The translations under genes and the position numbers were made by a program. The notes under the pieces were generated by a model. The model was not told where the DNA came from, searched no databases, and saw nothing but the letters and a program-made list of their open reading frames with translations. 64,000 nt of DNA from NCBI GenBank assembly GCA_036346225.1, contig JARFIW010000966.1, positions 248,001 to 312,000 on the forward strand, read 5' to 3'. Every line of letters begins with the position of its first letter. Position 1 is the stretch's first letter. The DNA is from Platerodrilus igneus. Its lineage: Eukaryota; Arthropoda; Insecta; Coleoptera; Lycidae. Shown piece after piece: positions 45,531 to 58,739 of this stretch.

Positions 45531-48104
45531 CTCTCTTACATACTCATACATAACTACACTGGGATTATGTTTTATTTTCTTTTGTGCTCTTTTTAGGGTT
45601 TTTAGTTTGTACTTGTTTCTTAGTGTTGTTCTTTTTGGTTTTTCCTCGTTCCTTTCGTTCCACGTTCTTCTCTTTTTTCCTGTGGTTGATCTTACTTTCT
45701 GTCGGTCTTCATGCTGACTGGGTTTGATTTTCAATCCACTTCCTGTGGTAGGTGCTTTCTAGTCCATTTTTTTCTTTTCTTTGAAAACCAAGACTTAATC
45801 GACTTTTAGGTCTAGTTAGCTATTCTTTTCTTCGGTTCGTCGTTTGATGCGATTCTTTGGTACCACAGCTTGAAGTACTTTAATCTCTTTTCTATCCAGC
45901 ATTCTTGTTGTTATCTGGCTTGACAGTTATTGTCTCCTTTTGGCTATTACTGTTGGTTTTGTTCATTTCTTTTCTTTACTTTTGGTTTTTCTGCAAGAAA
46001 CCAATTGTCTTTTGAGGTTAAAGACTACAACAGATTCCACCTCACTCCACTGAGCGTTAGTGAAACTCTCTTAAAAGGATGTTCATTTTTTCTTACAAAA
46101 GTCGTGCAGAAGGTGTTGTTTTATCCGTATTGACACAATTGAATTTAGAAGACTTCCACACTAGCTCTGATCTCTATTTTCAGCGGTTTAGAGAAACTAT
46201 CAAGGGGGTCGTTAATTAAATACGCATGGGTAGGGCACCACTGTACTTAGATAATGTGTATAAAAACAAGAAATATCGCTAAGAAAAATACAGGAACCTC
46301 AACGAGTATATTTTGTTGTAAAAAATACAATTTTTTTTGTATTTTTAGATGGTACTACTTTTATCCTAAAATAAAATAAAATACATAAAATAATATTAGA
46401 GACAGCAATTTGCGCCTCAAAATATAATCAAATAAATCAGACTGGTTTTATACATCTATGATTTCTTTCTTTTGTGTTATAGTGCACGGACACTCTACTT
46501 ATAAATTTATGCACATCTGGTTTATATGAAATTCATAGAATTCAGTAATAAGCATGGACAAAATAAATACTTTTGCTTAAGAGCTTCCATGAATGTAATT
46601 AACTTTGTTTAAATTTATAAAGAAATTAAGACTTTAAGTAAGTACACATATATTAGCTGAAAATTATTTCTGAATTATTTTAACAGATAATCATTATTAG
46701 TTTCTGAATATTCAATTAATTTTTATATCTATTGTTAATCTTGGGCAATTTAAATAAAAAAGGAAGAGCCTCTAAGCAACTAGGCACTATAAATGTTATT
46801 AACATAATTATGAGATTTTTATGTCTTCTTTTCAGTACTGACAAAATGACTCACATATAATAAAAATAGGTTGGTAATAAGATTTTTCAAATTAGTAAAG
46901 TTAACTTCGTAAATAGTTATCGTGTATAAACAAGTGCATGATTGTATTATTCGTAATTCAAATTCATAAAGTTTTTGTTACATAGACAATTTTATAAAGC
47001 ATAAATTTTGGTAAGAAGCAACGTTTGAGAATTTAAATTTATAAGTAAACATTATCACAAAGATGTTAAGCTCCATAGGTTCAAACTACCAAGGTTAGAT
47101 TTATACATTACGTTAAACGTCAAACAGATGTTTGCTGCACAAATGGATATCACTTACCACTTTGACCTCAGACTTGGCGGCTTGCACCATCTAACAAACA
47201 AGTTTAAACCACACGTGGACTTCCAGCATTTGACAAACACATAATAAAACAGTTGCCTCATCGTTATAACAAAGCCTCTTAAATTGGAACCGCATTGTAA
47301 GTTTCCAATGCGTAATCGCTTTATACGCAATTACATTAACTTCCTACAACCATTAGTCAGCTCTAACTATTGCTTCTCAATTATAACAAAATTTCCATGG
47401 TGAGATTTAAGGAACGCATATATCTTAGACGCAGTAAAAGTTTAACAGCCTAATTCGACGATTTTTTACTTCGGTTATTAAACATTATATCTTCCGGATT
47501 TTAGTGTTACTTTAATTTATTTTAGTGCATCAGTTCTTTTGTGCGTTAGTTTTAGTGTTGCGCATGATGAGTTTCAAGCAATCGGATCGATACATTTATC
47601 GAAACTAAATTACGACTCGCAAGTCAGCTCTAGATATGGACTTCACCATATTGACGTTGTAAGGATCAAAAGCCGACTGGTCGACTCGTCGACAACAGCC
47701 TTAGCAAGCAGGTGCGCGCAAACACGCTATCGTTATCACCTTGGAGATACGTTCTAGAAATTATACAATACAGACTGGACATTTATAACTATGCGCTTTA
47801 TTTACTATATGATTAAAAATTAAAGAAGGGCAATAATTGGGGTGTTCCGAAATTATGATACTCTGTTTTTAATTTTGTATTAATTGTAGAAATACGATTT
47901 ATATTATATTATGGATGTAAATTTAAAAATTTTATAACACAGCACATAATTTTTATGCTTTAATTTAGCAGAAGAAAAATGAACTGTTACAAGACTACTG
48001 TTTCTGCAGTAGAGGAGGTACTGAAAGAACGACAAGTGGGAAGTCATAAATAAAGGATCATGCCAAAAACGATGTATGAATGTTGTAAAGGCAAAGGAAA
48101 AGTG
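45530..48104. other. Unassigned stretch
   Basis: Pyrimidine-rich to about 46,100, then AT-rich. No ORF, splice structure or repeat that I can support. Could be host intergenic DNA. Confidence 0.4.
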
Positions 48105-50773
48105 TATAGTCAAAACCATTTAAACTGACCGATGACTCACCGCGGTACATTATTAGAAATGATAATGAAAATTGCATGTCTTTGTCAGTACATGTAACTA
48201 TTTGCCCTAAAACAGGATGGATAGAAAAAAAATACGTCTTTTAAGGATTGGTATGGCAGCATCAAAACGTATGTCTGTTATAACTAATATTTATGTATTA
48301 TTATAACCTATAAATAATTTTAGTTTCCTGTCACTTTTTGTTGTCTTTTCACGTAGTTCTTAATTTTTTGTTGTATTTACGTTTTTACATTTAGCTCAAA
48401 TCGCAAATATAAAAGTTTTTTTCAAAAGTAAAAGGATTTCTTACACGTTATAAAAGGTAAATACAGCCATCCTATAAAAACACTAAATACTATCACCTCT
48501 TTGCTTTTAGTTGGTTCAAAATTCTTCGAAACAAACATCTCAAACCCCAAACACACCAGGTGATTTTGAACGTCATGGATTATTTTGAAAGAGAGCGTGA
48601 TAATGAATGTGTTTTAGTTTCGTTTGGAAGTGTTATGCAGGTACAAAAATAAATACACTTAATCCTTTAAATCAATTAATTATTTCTTCAGCAAACCTCT
48701 GAAATATGTGGTTTAGCCTTAGTGTTTTAACTAGGATTAAGAGGAGGCTCACAAGCTCTAAAGGAAAATTTTCCAATTCATTCGACGTGCAGGAAACGCA
48801 ACCAAACAAAAAGCAGATCTTGCGATGTTGAAGATTTTATAAAACATGCAGTTAAACGTAAAATTTATGAGATGCACTTGAAAAGTAATATAAAAATTAA
48901 TTGTAATTAGTAACTAATTTTTATATTTGTAGGACTTCATGTAACTGCACAAGCACTCCAAAAGAGCTTGTTACTGCCGGCATATGTAATTTCAAATTAA
49001 CTAGCTTAAGAAGACTTTTACCTACTATAGGATTTTTTATAAAGTAGATGATGGAAGGCAAGGATTGTTCGAGAAACAACATATAGCTGCTGCACAAATA
49101 AAATTCTTAGAGGATTACCATTCCAATAAGGAAACACAACTATATGAACCTGTTTTCTTGACGAGACTTGGCTTTTAGTAGGGGATCTGCCAAAAGAATT
49201 GGCATGATAATTCTCACAAAAGCATCAAGAAGAAGCCATTTGGAACAGGAAGACGGTTAGTTGTTAATTTGTTGCTGTCACTGTGCTTTGTATAGTTACC
49301 AAATGTTGTTTTAAATTTATTGTGATACATGCTGGAAATAAAATGGTTTTATACATGATGCATCTCTTTTGTTTTCTTCAAAATCACAATATGCAGATTA
49401 TCATGGTGAAATGAACACAGAAATGTTCACAAAATGGTTCCAAGAAAGTTTATTACCAAATTTAAGCGGTCCAAGTTTAATCGTGCTAGATAATGCTTCA
49501 TATCATTCGCAATTAGTCAAAAAGGTTCCTAACAATTTTTCAAATAAAGAGGAATTAATTAATTATTTGCTTCGACATAACGTATTTGCTGACACTTCAA
49601 TGTTAAAAGAAAATTACTTGCATTAGTAAAGGAAAATGTTCAACCAAAAATATTCATACTTGAACTTGCAATACAAAGTGGCCATAAAGTATTAAGGCTC
49701 CCTCCATACCATTGCCAATTTAATCCAATAGAATTAATTTGGGGTAATTTCAAAGGCTATTACGACAATATTGGAAGATTTAATGACGAGCACGTACAAT
49801 TAATATAGCATGAAGCACTTGGAAGGATAGATGACAAATATTGGCAAAATGCACTCACCATTCAGAAAAATGTATGATAGAATGGTGGCAAATTGAAAAA
49901 ACATTATCAACTTAGAGGATTCAAGCAGCAACGACTCTTATGAAGATGATTCAATTTCAGAATAATTGATTAATATAAAATGAAGTGGTGTCCTAGATTT
50001 ATACTTCTTAATGTAGTAGAGCAATATTACAATAAAATAATACAATACCGTTTTGTTTATTTAATACTAAATTTGATTAAATATTTACAAATACACTTTT
50101 ATATGTACAACCATGCTTGTTAACCATATAAAACAGGAATAAAATAAAATCCGAAACTACAATTTCTTGATAATTGTGTGAATAACAAGTCTAATTCCAA
50201 CAGAAATTATTAGTCTTCAGATATTATCGAATCAATTAGAACACACGCATCTTTATACTTAATAACAATATAATATCTTGAAAATTCACTTTGTTTTCAA
50301 AACCAACAATATCGCAACACCATGCTAAATATCCAGTATCTGCAGTACATTTCTAAACTAAGATTTTATCTACATTCCTGAAAATAGCTTGTCCATTTTC
50401 ATATTATTAATATCTTCATTTAAACACAATTCATCTAAATAAAATGTTGGTCTATTTCCCTTCCAAACTTCCAATTTACCTTAAATGTTTTGGTTTAATT
50501 TTTATAAAAGAAAAATGTATTTGATACTTATGTTAACGCCGTTGGCAACTGTATATCCAACAAACATTTCTAATAATTCGTAGAAATTAAAGGATCATTT
50601 ATAAAAGCCCTGGGACATACATTCTCAGCTAGTATTTGTCACAATATAAACTGCATGCGCCATTTTGTATAAACAACTGAACTAATCCAGAATGCTAGAA
50701 ATACGTTCTGATGCATTGATGCATATGCTTTAACAAGATGAGTCATCGGTCAGCTTAACTGGTTTTCACTATA
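48105..50773 (+). mobile_element. Sailor-like Tc1/mariner element A
   Basis: 2.67 kb. Ends TATAGTCAAAACCATTTAAACTGACC and, from the right, TATAGTGAAAACCAGTTAAGCTGACC, both continuing GATGACTCA. The TA next to each end is consistent with TA target duplication. It is inverted relative to element B and more decayed. Confidence 0.8.
48511..49965 (+). pseudogene. Transposase of element A (DDE, broken)
   Basis: Homologue of the element B transposase with the same exon layout but numerous indels. Second catalytic Asp in LIVLDNASYH (about 49,490) and third in NPIELIWG (about 49,725) are readable; the first is next to a frameshift (about 49,160). Several stops (for example after LINL). Non-functional. 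Confidence 0.8.
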
Positions 50774-51059
50774 TATACCATAACATAATTAATAATTAAA
50801 TCAAAAGTTTACGTCTTAGTAAAATATCAGAATCATTATTATTACGATAAAACAAATATGATGTTCTGTTATCTACACTCACAAAACTTTCGCCTACACT
50901 TTGTTTCAAACAGTCCAACAGTTAACACATATATTTTAACAATAGACACAATATTCATTAATGTTTTCATGTTATTGATATGTAAATTCTGCTATTTAAT
51001 AATTGAACAGGTATAAACTATAATGTTATTATTTTAAACTGTATTTATACCAAATAACG

Positions 51060-51426
51060 TTTTATATATTGTAATTAATTGTATGTATTTTAGATATTTT
51101 GATAATGGTTGCAATAAACCGAAACGCGTCAATAGATATACAAAAATAGTTGAATATTATTGATGACCAACATCCAGAAAATCTACATATAATATTAATA
51201 ATATGGTCAGAAAAGCAAACATGTGCTTAATTACTTTGGGAAAAATTATTAACAACTTTAATTGAAGAATTCGCAATTGATAAAGAACTCCGTATATTTA
51301 ACAAATATTACTATGAATCAAAACAACAGAACTACAGCATACCTTCCTTTAATGAAGAAGCACACACTATTAATAAAAAAACTAGCTAAGGAACCAAACA
51401 AAAAGGTATTTCTACTAAGATGCAAA
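51060..51426 (+). mobile_element. Penelope-like element, 5' piece
   Basis: Starts near the ribozyme-like motif at 51,100 and runs into coding sequence KKHTLLIKKLAKEPNKKVFL, which is cut by the hAT at the codon for RCK. Translation resumes after 57,776 with NLQMFPTFLKYKLKKG in the same frame. Confidence 0.6.
51100..51130 (+). ncRNA. Possible degenerate hammerhead motif of Penelope-like element
   Basis: TGATAATGGTTGCAATAAA followed by CCGAAACGCGTC resembles the minimal type I hammerhead core (CTGATGA ... GAAAC ... GTC) found in Penelope terminal repeats. The CTGATGA box carries mismatches, so activity is doubtful. Confidence 0.4.
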
Positions 51427-51439
51427 CAGAGCTGTCGGT

Positions 51440-51680
51440 AATTGAATTAAAATAATTGAAAAATGGAATTCAATTACTTTTTTGTAATTGAATTACTTTA
51501 ATTCAATTAGTTTTGTGGAAGAGTAATTTGTAATTGTAATTTCAATTACTAAGATAATGTAATTGTATTTGGTAATTGATTTTCAAAAATATTAAGTAAT
51601 GGAACTACAAATGAGTAATTCAAATTATACATTTATAATTCAATTACTTAAAATGTAATTCAATTACTTTGAAACTTTAA
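51440..51680. repeat. Subterminal AATTGAATTAC repeats, left
   Basis: Many copies of GTAATTGAATTAC / GTAATTCAATTAC, self-complementary, mirrored at 57,490-57,760. Likely transposase-binding arrays. Confidence 0.85.
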
Positions 51681-51752
51681 ATAATCCAAGGTATTAGACT
51701 ACACTTTGTCATTTGTTTTTGTTGTGTCGTTGTATGTTGCACGTATCATTGG

Positions 51753-54469
51753 TATAGTAAAAACCAGTTAAGCTGACCGATGACTCATCTTGTTAAAGCA
51801 TATGCATCAATGCAATCAGAACGTATTTCTAACATTCTGGATTAGTTCAGTTGTTTATACAAAATGGCGCATGAAGTTTATATTGTGACAAATACTAGCT
51901 GAGAATATATGTCCCAGGGCTTTTATAAATAAGCTTTTAATTTCTACGAATTATAAGAAATGTTTGTTGGATGTGCATATACATAAGTATCAAATAAATT
52001 TTTTTAATAAAAATTAAACCAAAAAATTTAAGGTAAATTGGAAGTTTGGAAGTGAAATAGACCATTTTATTTAGATGAGTTGTGTTTAAATGAAGATATT
52101 AATAATATGAAATATGGAAATGGACAAGTTATTTTCAGGAATGTAGATAAAATCTTAGTTTAGAAATGTACTACAGATACTGGATATTTAGCACAGTGTC
52201 GCAGATATTGTTGATTTTTGAAAACATAAAGGGAATTTTCAAGATATTATATTGTTATTAAGTATAAAGACGCGTGTATTCTAATTGATTCGATAATATC
52301 TGAAGACTAATGATTAATGTTGGAATTGAGACTGTTATTCGCACGATTATCAGGGAAATTGTAGTTTCGGGATTTTATATTATTCCTGTTTTAAATGGTT
52401 AACAAGCATGGTTGTACATATTAAAGTGTATTTGTAAATATTTAATTTTTATTTAATCAAATTTGGTATTAAACAAACAAAACTGTATTGTATTATTTTA
52501 TTGTAATATTGCTCTACTACATTAAGAAAGTATAAATCTAGGACACCACTTCATTTTATATTAATCAATTATTCTGAAATTGAATCATCTTCATAAGAGT
52601 CATTGCTGCTTGAATCCTCTAAGTTGATAATAAGAGGCGGTACCACATCAAAGTTTTTTTCAATTTGCCACCATTCCATCATACATTTTTCTGAATGGTG
52701 AATGCATTTTTGCCAATATTTGTCATCTATCCTTCTAAGTGCTTCATGCCATATTAATTGTACGTGTTCATCATTAAATTGTTCATTAAATCTTCCAATA
52801 TTTTTGTCGTAATAGCCTTTGCAGTTACCCCAAATTAATTCAATCGGATTAAATTGGCAATGGTATGGAGGGAGCCTTAATACTTTATGGCCAGTTTGTG
52901 CTGCAAGTTCATCAAGTATGTATATTTTTGGTTGAACATTTTCCTTTACTAATGCAAGTAATTCTCTTTTTAACATTGAAGTGTCTGCAAATATGTTATG
53001 TCGAAGTAAATAATTAATCAATTCCTCTTTATTTGAAGAAGTGTTAGGAACCTTTTCGACTAATTGCGAATGATATGAAGCATTATCTAGCACGATTAAA
53101 CTTGGACCGCTTAAATTTGGTAATAAACTTTCTTGGAACCATTTTGTGAACATTTCTGTGTTCATATCACCATGATAATCTGCATATTGTGATTTTGAAG
53201 AAAACAGAAGAGATGCATCATGTATAAAACCATTTTTATTTCCAGCATGTATCACAATAAATCTAAAACAACATTTGATAAGCATACAAAACACAGTGAC
53301 AGCAACAAATTAACAACTAACCGTTTTCCTGTTCCAAATGGCTTCTTCTTGATGCTTTTGTGAGAATTATCATGCCAATTCTTTTTGGCAGATCCCCTAC
53401 TAAAAATCCAAGTCTCGTCAAGAAAAACAGGTTCATATACTTGCGTTTCCTTATTGGAATGGTAGTCTCTTAAGAATTTTATTCGTGCAGCAGCTATATG
53501 TTGTTTCTCGAACAATCCTCGCCTTCTATCATCTACTTTATAAAAAAATCCTATGGTAGGTAAAAGTCTTCTTACGCTAGTTAATTTGAAATTATATATG
53601 CCAGCAATAACAAGCTTTTGGAGTGTTTGTGCAGTTACATGAAGTCCTAAAATATAAAAATTAGTTACTAATTACAATTAATTTTCATATTACTTTTCGA
53701 GTGCATCTCATAAATTTTACGTTTAACTGCATCTTTTACAAAATCTTCAACATCGCAAGATTTGCTTTTGTTCGATTACGTTTCCTGCACGTCGAATGAA
53801 TTGGAAAATTTTCCTTTACAGCTTGTGAGCCTCCTCTTAATCCTATTTAAAGTACTAAGGCTAACACCACATGCTTCAGAGGTTCGCTGAATAAATAATT
53901 AATTGGTTTGGAGGATTAAATGTATTGATTTTTGTACCTGCATAACACTTCCAAACGAAACTAAAACACCTTCATTATCACGCTCTCTTTCAAAATAATC
54001 TATGACGTTCAAAATCACCTGGTGTGTTTGGGGCTTGAGATGTTTGTTTCGAAGCATTTTGAACAACTAAAAGCAAAGAGGTGATAGTATATAGTGTTGT
54101 TATAGGATGGCTGTATTTACCTTTATAATGTGTAAGAAATCCTTTTAGTTTTGAAAAACTTTTAAATTTGCGATTAGAGATAAATGTAAAACGTAAATAC
54201 AACAAAAAAGCAAGAACTACGTGAAAAGACAACAAAAAGTGACAGGAAACTAAAATTATTTATAGGTTATAATAATACATAAATATTAGTTATAATAAAC
54301 ATACGTTTTGATGCTGCCATATCAATCCTTAAAAGACGTATTTTTTTCTATCCATCCTGTTTTAGGGCAGAATAGTTACCTATACTGACAAAGACAATGC
54401 AGTTTTCATTATCATTTCTAATAATGTACCGCGGTGAGTCATAGGTCAGCTTAAATGGTTTTTACTATA
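51753..54469 (-). mobile_element. Sailor-like Tc1/mariner element B (nested in hAT)
   Basis: 2.72 kb. Ends TATAGTAAAAACCAGTTAAG and, from the right, TATAGTAAAAACCATTTAAG, then GCTGACC(G/T)ATGACTCA. It interrupts the hAT between its left subterminal repeats and its transposase gene. Confidence 0.88.
52569..54057 (-). pseudogene. Transposase of element B (DDE, DD81E), with introns
   Basis: Proposed exons (minus): 54,057-53,938; 53,886-53,694; 53,646-53,322; 53,262-52,569, each bounded by GT...AG. Exon 1 starts MLRNKHLKPQTHQVILNV. Exon 2 carries the helix-turn-helix TSEACGVSLSTLNRIKRR and one frameshift near 53,785. Exon 3 has the first catalytic Asp in VFLDETW. Exon 4 has the second in LIVLDNASYH and the Glu in NPIELIWG. 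I count 81 residues between the last two, far more than the 34-37 of classical mariner/Tc1 but close to the DD82E of the Sailor family. Acidic, Ser-rich C-terminus. Catalytic residues are intact; the frameshift in exon 2 probably inactivates it. Confidence 0.8.
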
Positions 54470-54920
54470 TCATATCTTATCGGCGAACATATACCGCGGC
54501 ATTTTAAACAATACTTTGATGTTTACTACTTTTTGCCGGCTTTTAGTAGTTAAACTAACTGCTTTGCCTACCACATTACAGAGTATTGCGAATATTGCAC
54601 AATAATTCTTTTTTTGGAAGTCTAGAAGTTTGCAGTGGCACGTCGCACGTGTCGCTGTGGTTTTATCAGTTAACGTCGGGCGGTTATTAGTGAGGGTATG
54701 TTACAATTGTGTTTAAAGCAAATTGATTATGCAACGAATTGTAATTGAGGTGTTTTATAAACTGGCAATTGAATCTAAATAATTTTTTTGAACTTTGTGT
54801 TTGATTTTGTTAAGCAGAATATGCAGTATAAATATTACAACTGATATTGTTTGTACCATTTATATAAAGACTTCAGTTTTTTAACGCGCCAAGTGCTAAT
54901 TTCATTTTTTTTTCTAAACA

Positions 54921-57304
54921 ATGAAACGTAAGACTGACTCTAATGGCGCTAGCAGAAGCGACATCAGTTACAAGAATGTAAATACTGATAGTGTTAAATT
55001 TAATAATTCTATTGACACTAATGACATTGAATTAAATTTTGATGATGTCTCAGATTGGGAAGACCCAACGTATACACCTTAGAAAGATAAAAATAATAAA
55101 AAAATTCCAGATTATTTCCATGTAAATTCAAATAACTATTGGAGTATATCCCAGTGTTCGCAGTCAAAATCGCAAATAAGTTTTAATAGTTCAATCAAGC
55201 TTGCGAGTGTCGGTATTTCTTCATCTACATCTGCCCCCTGCTCATCATCAACACCTGATACTTTAATGCAGTCTTCAAGAGGTATAAACTTGAACGAAGC
55301 AGAAGGTAAAGATCTAATATCAAAATCTGAAACCGAGAAATATCCTTATTTGGATGGGAAATTTTTTAAACTTATTTCGATCGATCAAAAAGAGAAAAAA
55401 GTTCAAGGACTATGTCAACTGTGTCTGCCGAAAGATGTTACAATAAAAGGATTTTTAGGCGTTTCAACCAATTTTTTAAAGCATTTGAGGAAAAGGCACG
55501 CAACGGCAATGGAGGAGTATAACACTTACAAGGAGGTAAAAAAAATTAATTTAAAAAGGTCAAAAAGGACACCTGATCGTTCTATAGAAGGTGCCGAAAA
55601 TCTATTAAAGAAACAAAGGAGAATAACAGATGTATTTTCCAGACAAAGTACTCGTACATTGAATCAAAGTGTTTTTGACAAAAAGATAATAAATTTCATT
55701 GTAAGCACAATGTCACCCTTAAGCATTGTCGATAATCCAGCTTTTATTGCGTTGTTTGACGGAATGGACGTAAATGTTATGCATAGAACTACTGCTGCAA
55801 AGAAAATAGGAGATTATTTTTTGGAATGTCTGACTCTTTTGAAAAGTGATTTAGATCAAGCAGTATATGTGTGTACGACGGCAGATGTCTGGTCGACAAA
55901 GCATCGTAGATTTTTTGGCGTCACAGCACATTGGATTAATGAACAGTTTGAAAGATGTTCAGCAACTTTAGCGTGTCGTCGATTTACGGGTAGGCACACA
56001 TATGATAAAATTGCTGAAATGTTGGAAGACATCCATTTGCAATTCAATCTTAGAAATGTAAACTAGTGGCGACTGTATCAGACAACGGTTCAAATTTTAT
56101 CAAAGCTTTCGAAGAATTTGGACTTTCAATTGCTTCCGTTGTTAGTACTGATGACGACGTAGACGACAGCGATATTGAGTTTCTGGAAATGGGCGATATG
56201 GCAAATAATATAATATTGCCCAAACACGTTAGGTGCGCAAGTCATACTTTGAATCTTATAGCTACTACTGATATAAAAAATGCAATCCAGAAAAATACTA
56301 CATTGAGAACGAGACATACCAACGCTCTTTCAAAATGTATTGTTTTGTGGAAAATGGCTGGCAAACCTAAAACGAGTGAAATAGTTAAACAAGTTTTAGG
56401 CCACATGTTGAGTTATCCAGGTGCAACACGATGGAATTCACTATATGATGCAATAGCTCAAATATTAAAAAAAAAAGAACGTTTAGCGGAGCTTTTTGAA
56501 AAACTTACGATTAAGAACCAAATGTTTAAGGACAGGGAGTTAGAATATTTGACGCAGTATTGCGCAATATTACAACCTCTTGCAAATGCCATAGATATTT
56601 TACAAGGAGATCAAAATGTCTATTTTGGCTACTTAATGCCATGTTTAGGATCTCTTTATAAGAAGCTAAGTCGGATGGATTTAGCTACCACCAACAGTGC
56701 TTTCCCAATTTTAGTAGCATGCCGAGATAGTTTATTGAAACGATTTAGTACATATTTTGACTTTTCAAGCTCAGAAGCAAAAGAGGCAACTATTGCATCG
56801 TTTACGCTGCCTCAATTCAAGCTTAAGTGGAAAACTTGTTTTCAAACCTTCATCAAAGAAGACTTGTCAGAGACTATTACAAAGTTTATTTTTGAAAACG
56901 CGCAAGATATGAACTTGGAAAATGATTTAGAAGCCAAAATTAACCAGAAAAAATGTAAAAATTTTAATTTACATCCATTTTTTAAATTAGATGGTGATGG
57001 TGACTCCAACAATGACAGTCAGGTAGAAAAGAATGAGCTGGAAAATAAAAAAAAGAAAATTGAGTTGGAGATTCTTCAATATATTAATAACCCATCAATG
57101 CAAATTACCTCTTTAAATGGGTATCCTTTTATTAAAAAATTGTTTTTTAAATACAATACGTGCTTGCCGTCCTCTGCTCCAGTTGAGAGACTATTTTCAT
57201 TTGCCGAAATTATAAATAACCCAAGAAGACATGCCCTTTCGGACCAACATTTCGAGGAGTTGGTAATTTTGAAATCAAATTCAAATAGATATCAAATGTT
57301 TTAA
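54921..57304 (+). pseudogene. hAT transposase with BED zinc finger
   Basis: ATG at 54,921. An in-frame TAG at 55,080-55,082 and a one-base frameshift near 56,062 divide an otherwise continuous frame of about 795 codons. BED finger C165-C168-H188-H193. Catalytic region: TTADVWSTKHRRFFGVTAHW with the first Asp, then TVSDNGSNFIKAF with the second. CASHTLNL and GATRWNSLYDA follow, as in other hATs. C-terminal dimerisation domain: PSSAPVERLFSFAEI, ending SDQHFEELVILKSN. Lies between the terminal repeats in the expected position. Two lesions only, so recently active. Confidence 0.9.
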
Positions 57305-57489
57305 GTTTTTCTCTATTTGTTTTATTTTTAGAATAATAAAATCCGATTTTGTTACATATTTTTTATTTTAATCGCACATCTCATCCGTATTTTAAAACTA
57401 CATAGTAGGCATCTATTAACCATATTTTAATTGCATGTGCATATAAATAATATTGCATTTTTTGACAACATATATATCTGCTTCTTAAT

Positions 57490-57760
57490 TATCAATAAGT
57501 AATTCAATTGTTTTTGTTGTAATCGAATTACCAAAATGTAATTCAATTACTTTTGTTGTAGTTCAATTACTAAAAAAGTAATTCAAATCCATTGATTGTA
57601 ATTCGATTATAGTAATTGTATAAGTAATTGAATTCCTTTCCAGGGTAATTGGTAATTCAATTACATTTGTAACACAGGTAGTAATTGGTAATTCAATTAC
57701 ATTTGATATAAGGCCGGTAATTGGTAATTGTAATTGAATTACTTTCAGAAGTAATTGCGG
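57490..57760. repeat. Subterminal AATTGAATTAC repeats, right
   Basis: Mirror of the left array; units of GTAATTCAATTAC with short spacers up to the right terminus. Confidence 0.85.
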
Positions 57761-57776
57761 CAGCCCTGGATGCAAA

Positions 57777-58586
57777 AACCTACAAATGTTTCCAACATTT
57801 TTAAAATACAAACTAAAAAAAGGTATTTTTAATTTTCATTTTACGGGTTGATACCTAAAATGTTTACACTTTTTTTATTTACAATGTTTAAATATATCTA
57901 TAGCACAATGTCACTCAAACTTACAACAACTAAAAACCGATATTAAATCAACTGAATATTCGATCCGTTGTAACTTAAATAATTATGAAACAAAAATTTT
58001 TTGAAATAAACAACAAACGCTCCACAAGACAGTATTTGAAAGAATTAAAAAAAAACACAAAAAGAAAATAGAAAACCTGATAACAAAACAAATTAAAGTT
58101 AAAGATACTCCTAAAAACAACCAGAATTGGTTAATAAATCTAACTGAGATTGATATCCCAGATAATGTCAAATACATTTTAAGCCTAGGAAATAAATTTT
58201 CTATTAATACGAACAAAGTTAATTATGACAAAATCACTGCCAACATAAAAGCAGCTATTAAGAATAAAACTGTAGATATAAAAACACAAATAAGAAACTG
58301 TATTTGTAATATTCTCACAAACCACCAAAATATAAACAATTTAAATTGTAACAACTCCAAAAGTATGCTTAATCATTATCTTAAAATACCAAAAAATTTT
58401 ATTAATAATCACAAAGATATTTTTATTAACTTTGCAGATAAATGCAATAAAACTGTAATTATGTACCAAAAAGATTATATTAACAAAATGCATGACTTAC
58501 TAAACAATACATCCACTTATAAAATAGAAAAATATGACCCTACAAACAAAATTCAAATTGAAATGAATAGTCTCATAAATAGCTAG
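57777..58586 (+). pseudogene. Penelope-like element, N-terminal coding piece
   Basis: Continues the frame interrupted by the hAT. Typical N-terminal blocks of Penelope RT proteins: NWLINLTEIDIPDNVKYILS LGNKF, and FADKCNKTVIMYQKDYINKM (the usual DKGNVTVVM region). One stop near 58,010 and a TAG at 58,584. Lysine/asparagine-rich from AT bias. Confidence 0.75.
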
Positions 58587-58605
58587 GCAAAAAAGAAATA
58601 TATAC

Positions 58606-58643
58606 CTATAGAAATAAAAAATAAATTAATCTGCCATAATATA

Positions 58644-58692
<49 letters not shown>

Positions 58693-58736
58693 TGCATGAC
58701 CGTTATGGCAGATTAATTTATTTTTTATTTCTATAG
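58606..58736. repeat. Hairpin with 33-base arms around (TA)n
   Basis: CTATAGAAATAAAAAATAAA... and its complement flank about 50 bases of TA. A small MITE or slippage hairpin. Confidence 0.9.
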
Positions 58737-58739
58737 TGG

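Larger units (their letters stand above)
51419..57776 (+). mobile_element. BED-finger hAT transposon with 8-bp duplication
   Basis: Element 51,427-57,768 with ends CAGAGCTGTCGGTAATT and, from the right, CAGGGCTGCCGCAATT, typical hAT termini. GATGCAAA occurs immediately outside both ends (51,419-51,426 and 57,769-57,776). About 3.6 kb once the nested element B is subtracted. Subterminal regions are rich in GTAATTCAATTAC. Confidence 0.92.

Noticed and set aside
45215..45717. ORFs around the GGA and CA repeats
   Set aside because: Low-complexity artefacts of the microsatellite.
47539..47757. 72-residue ORF
   Set aside because: No family, no splice context, ordinary length for chance.
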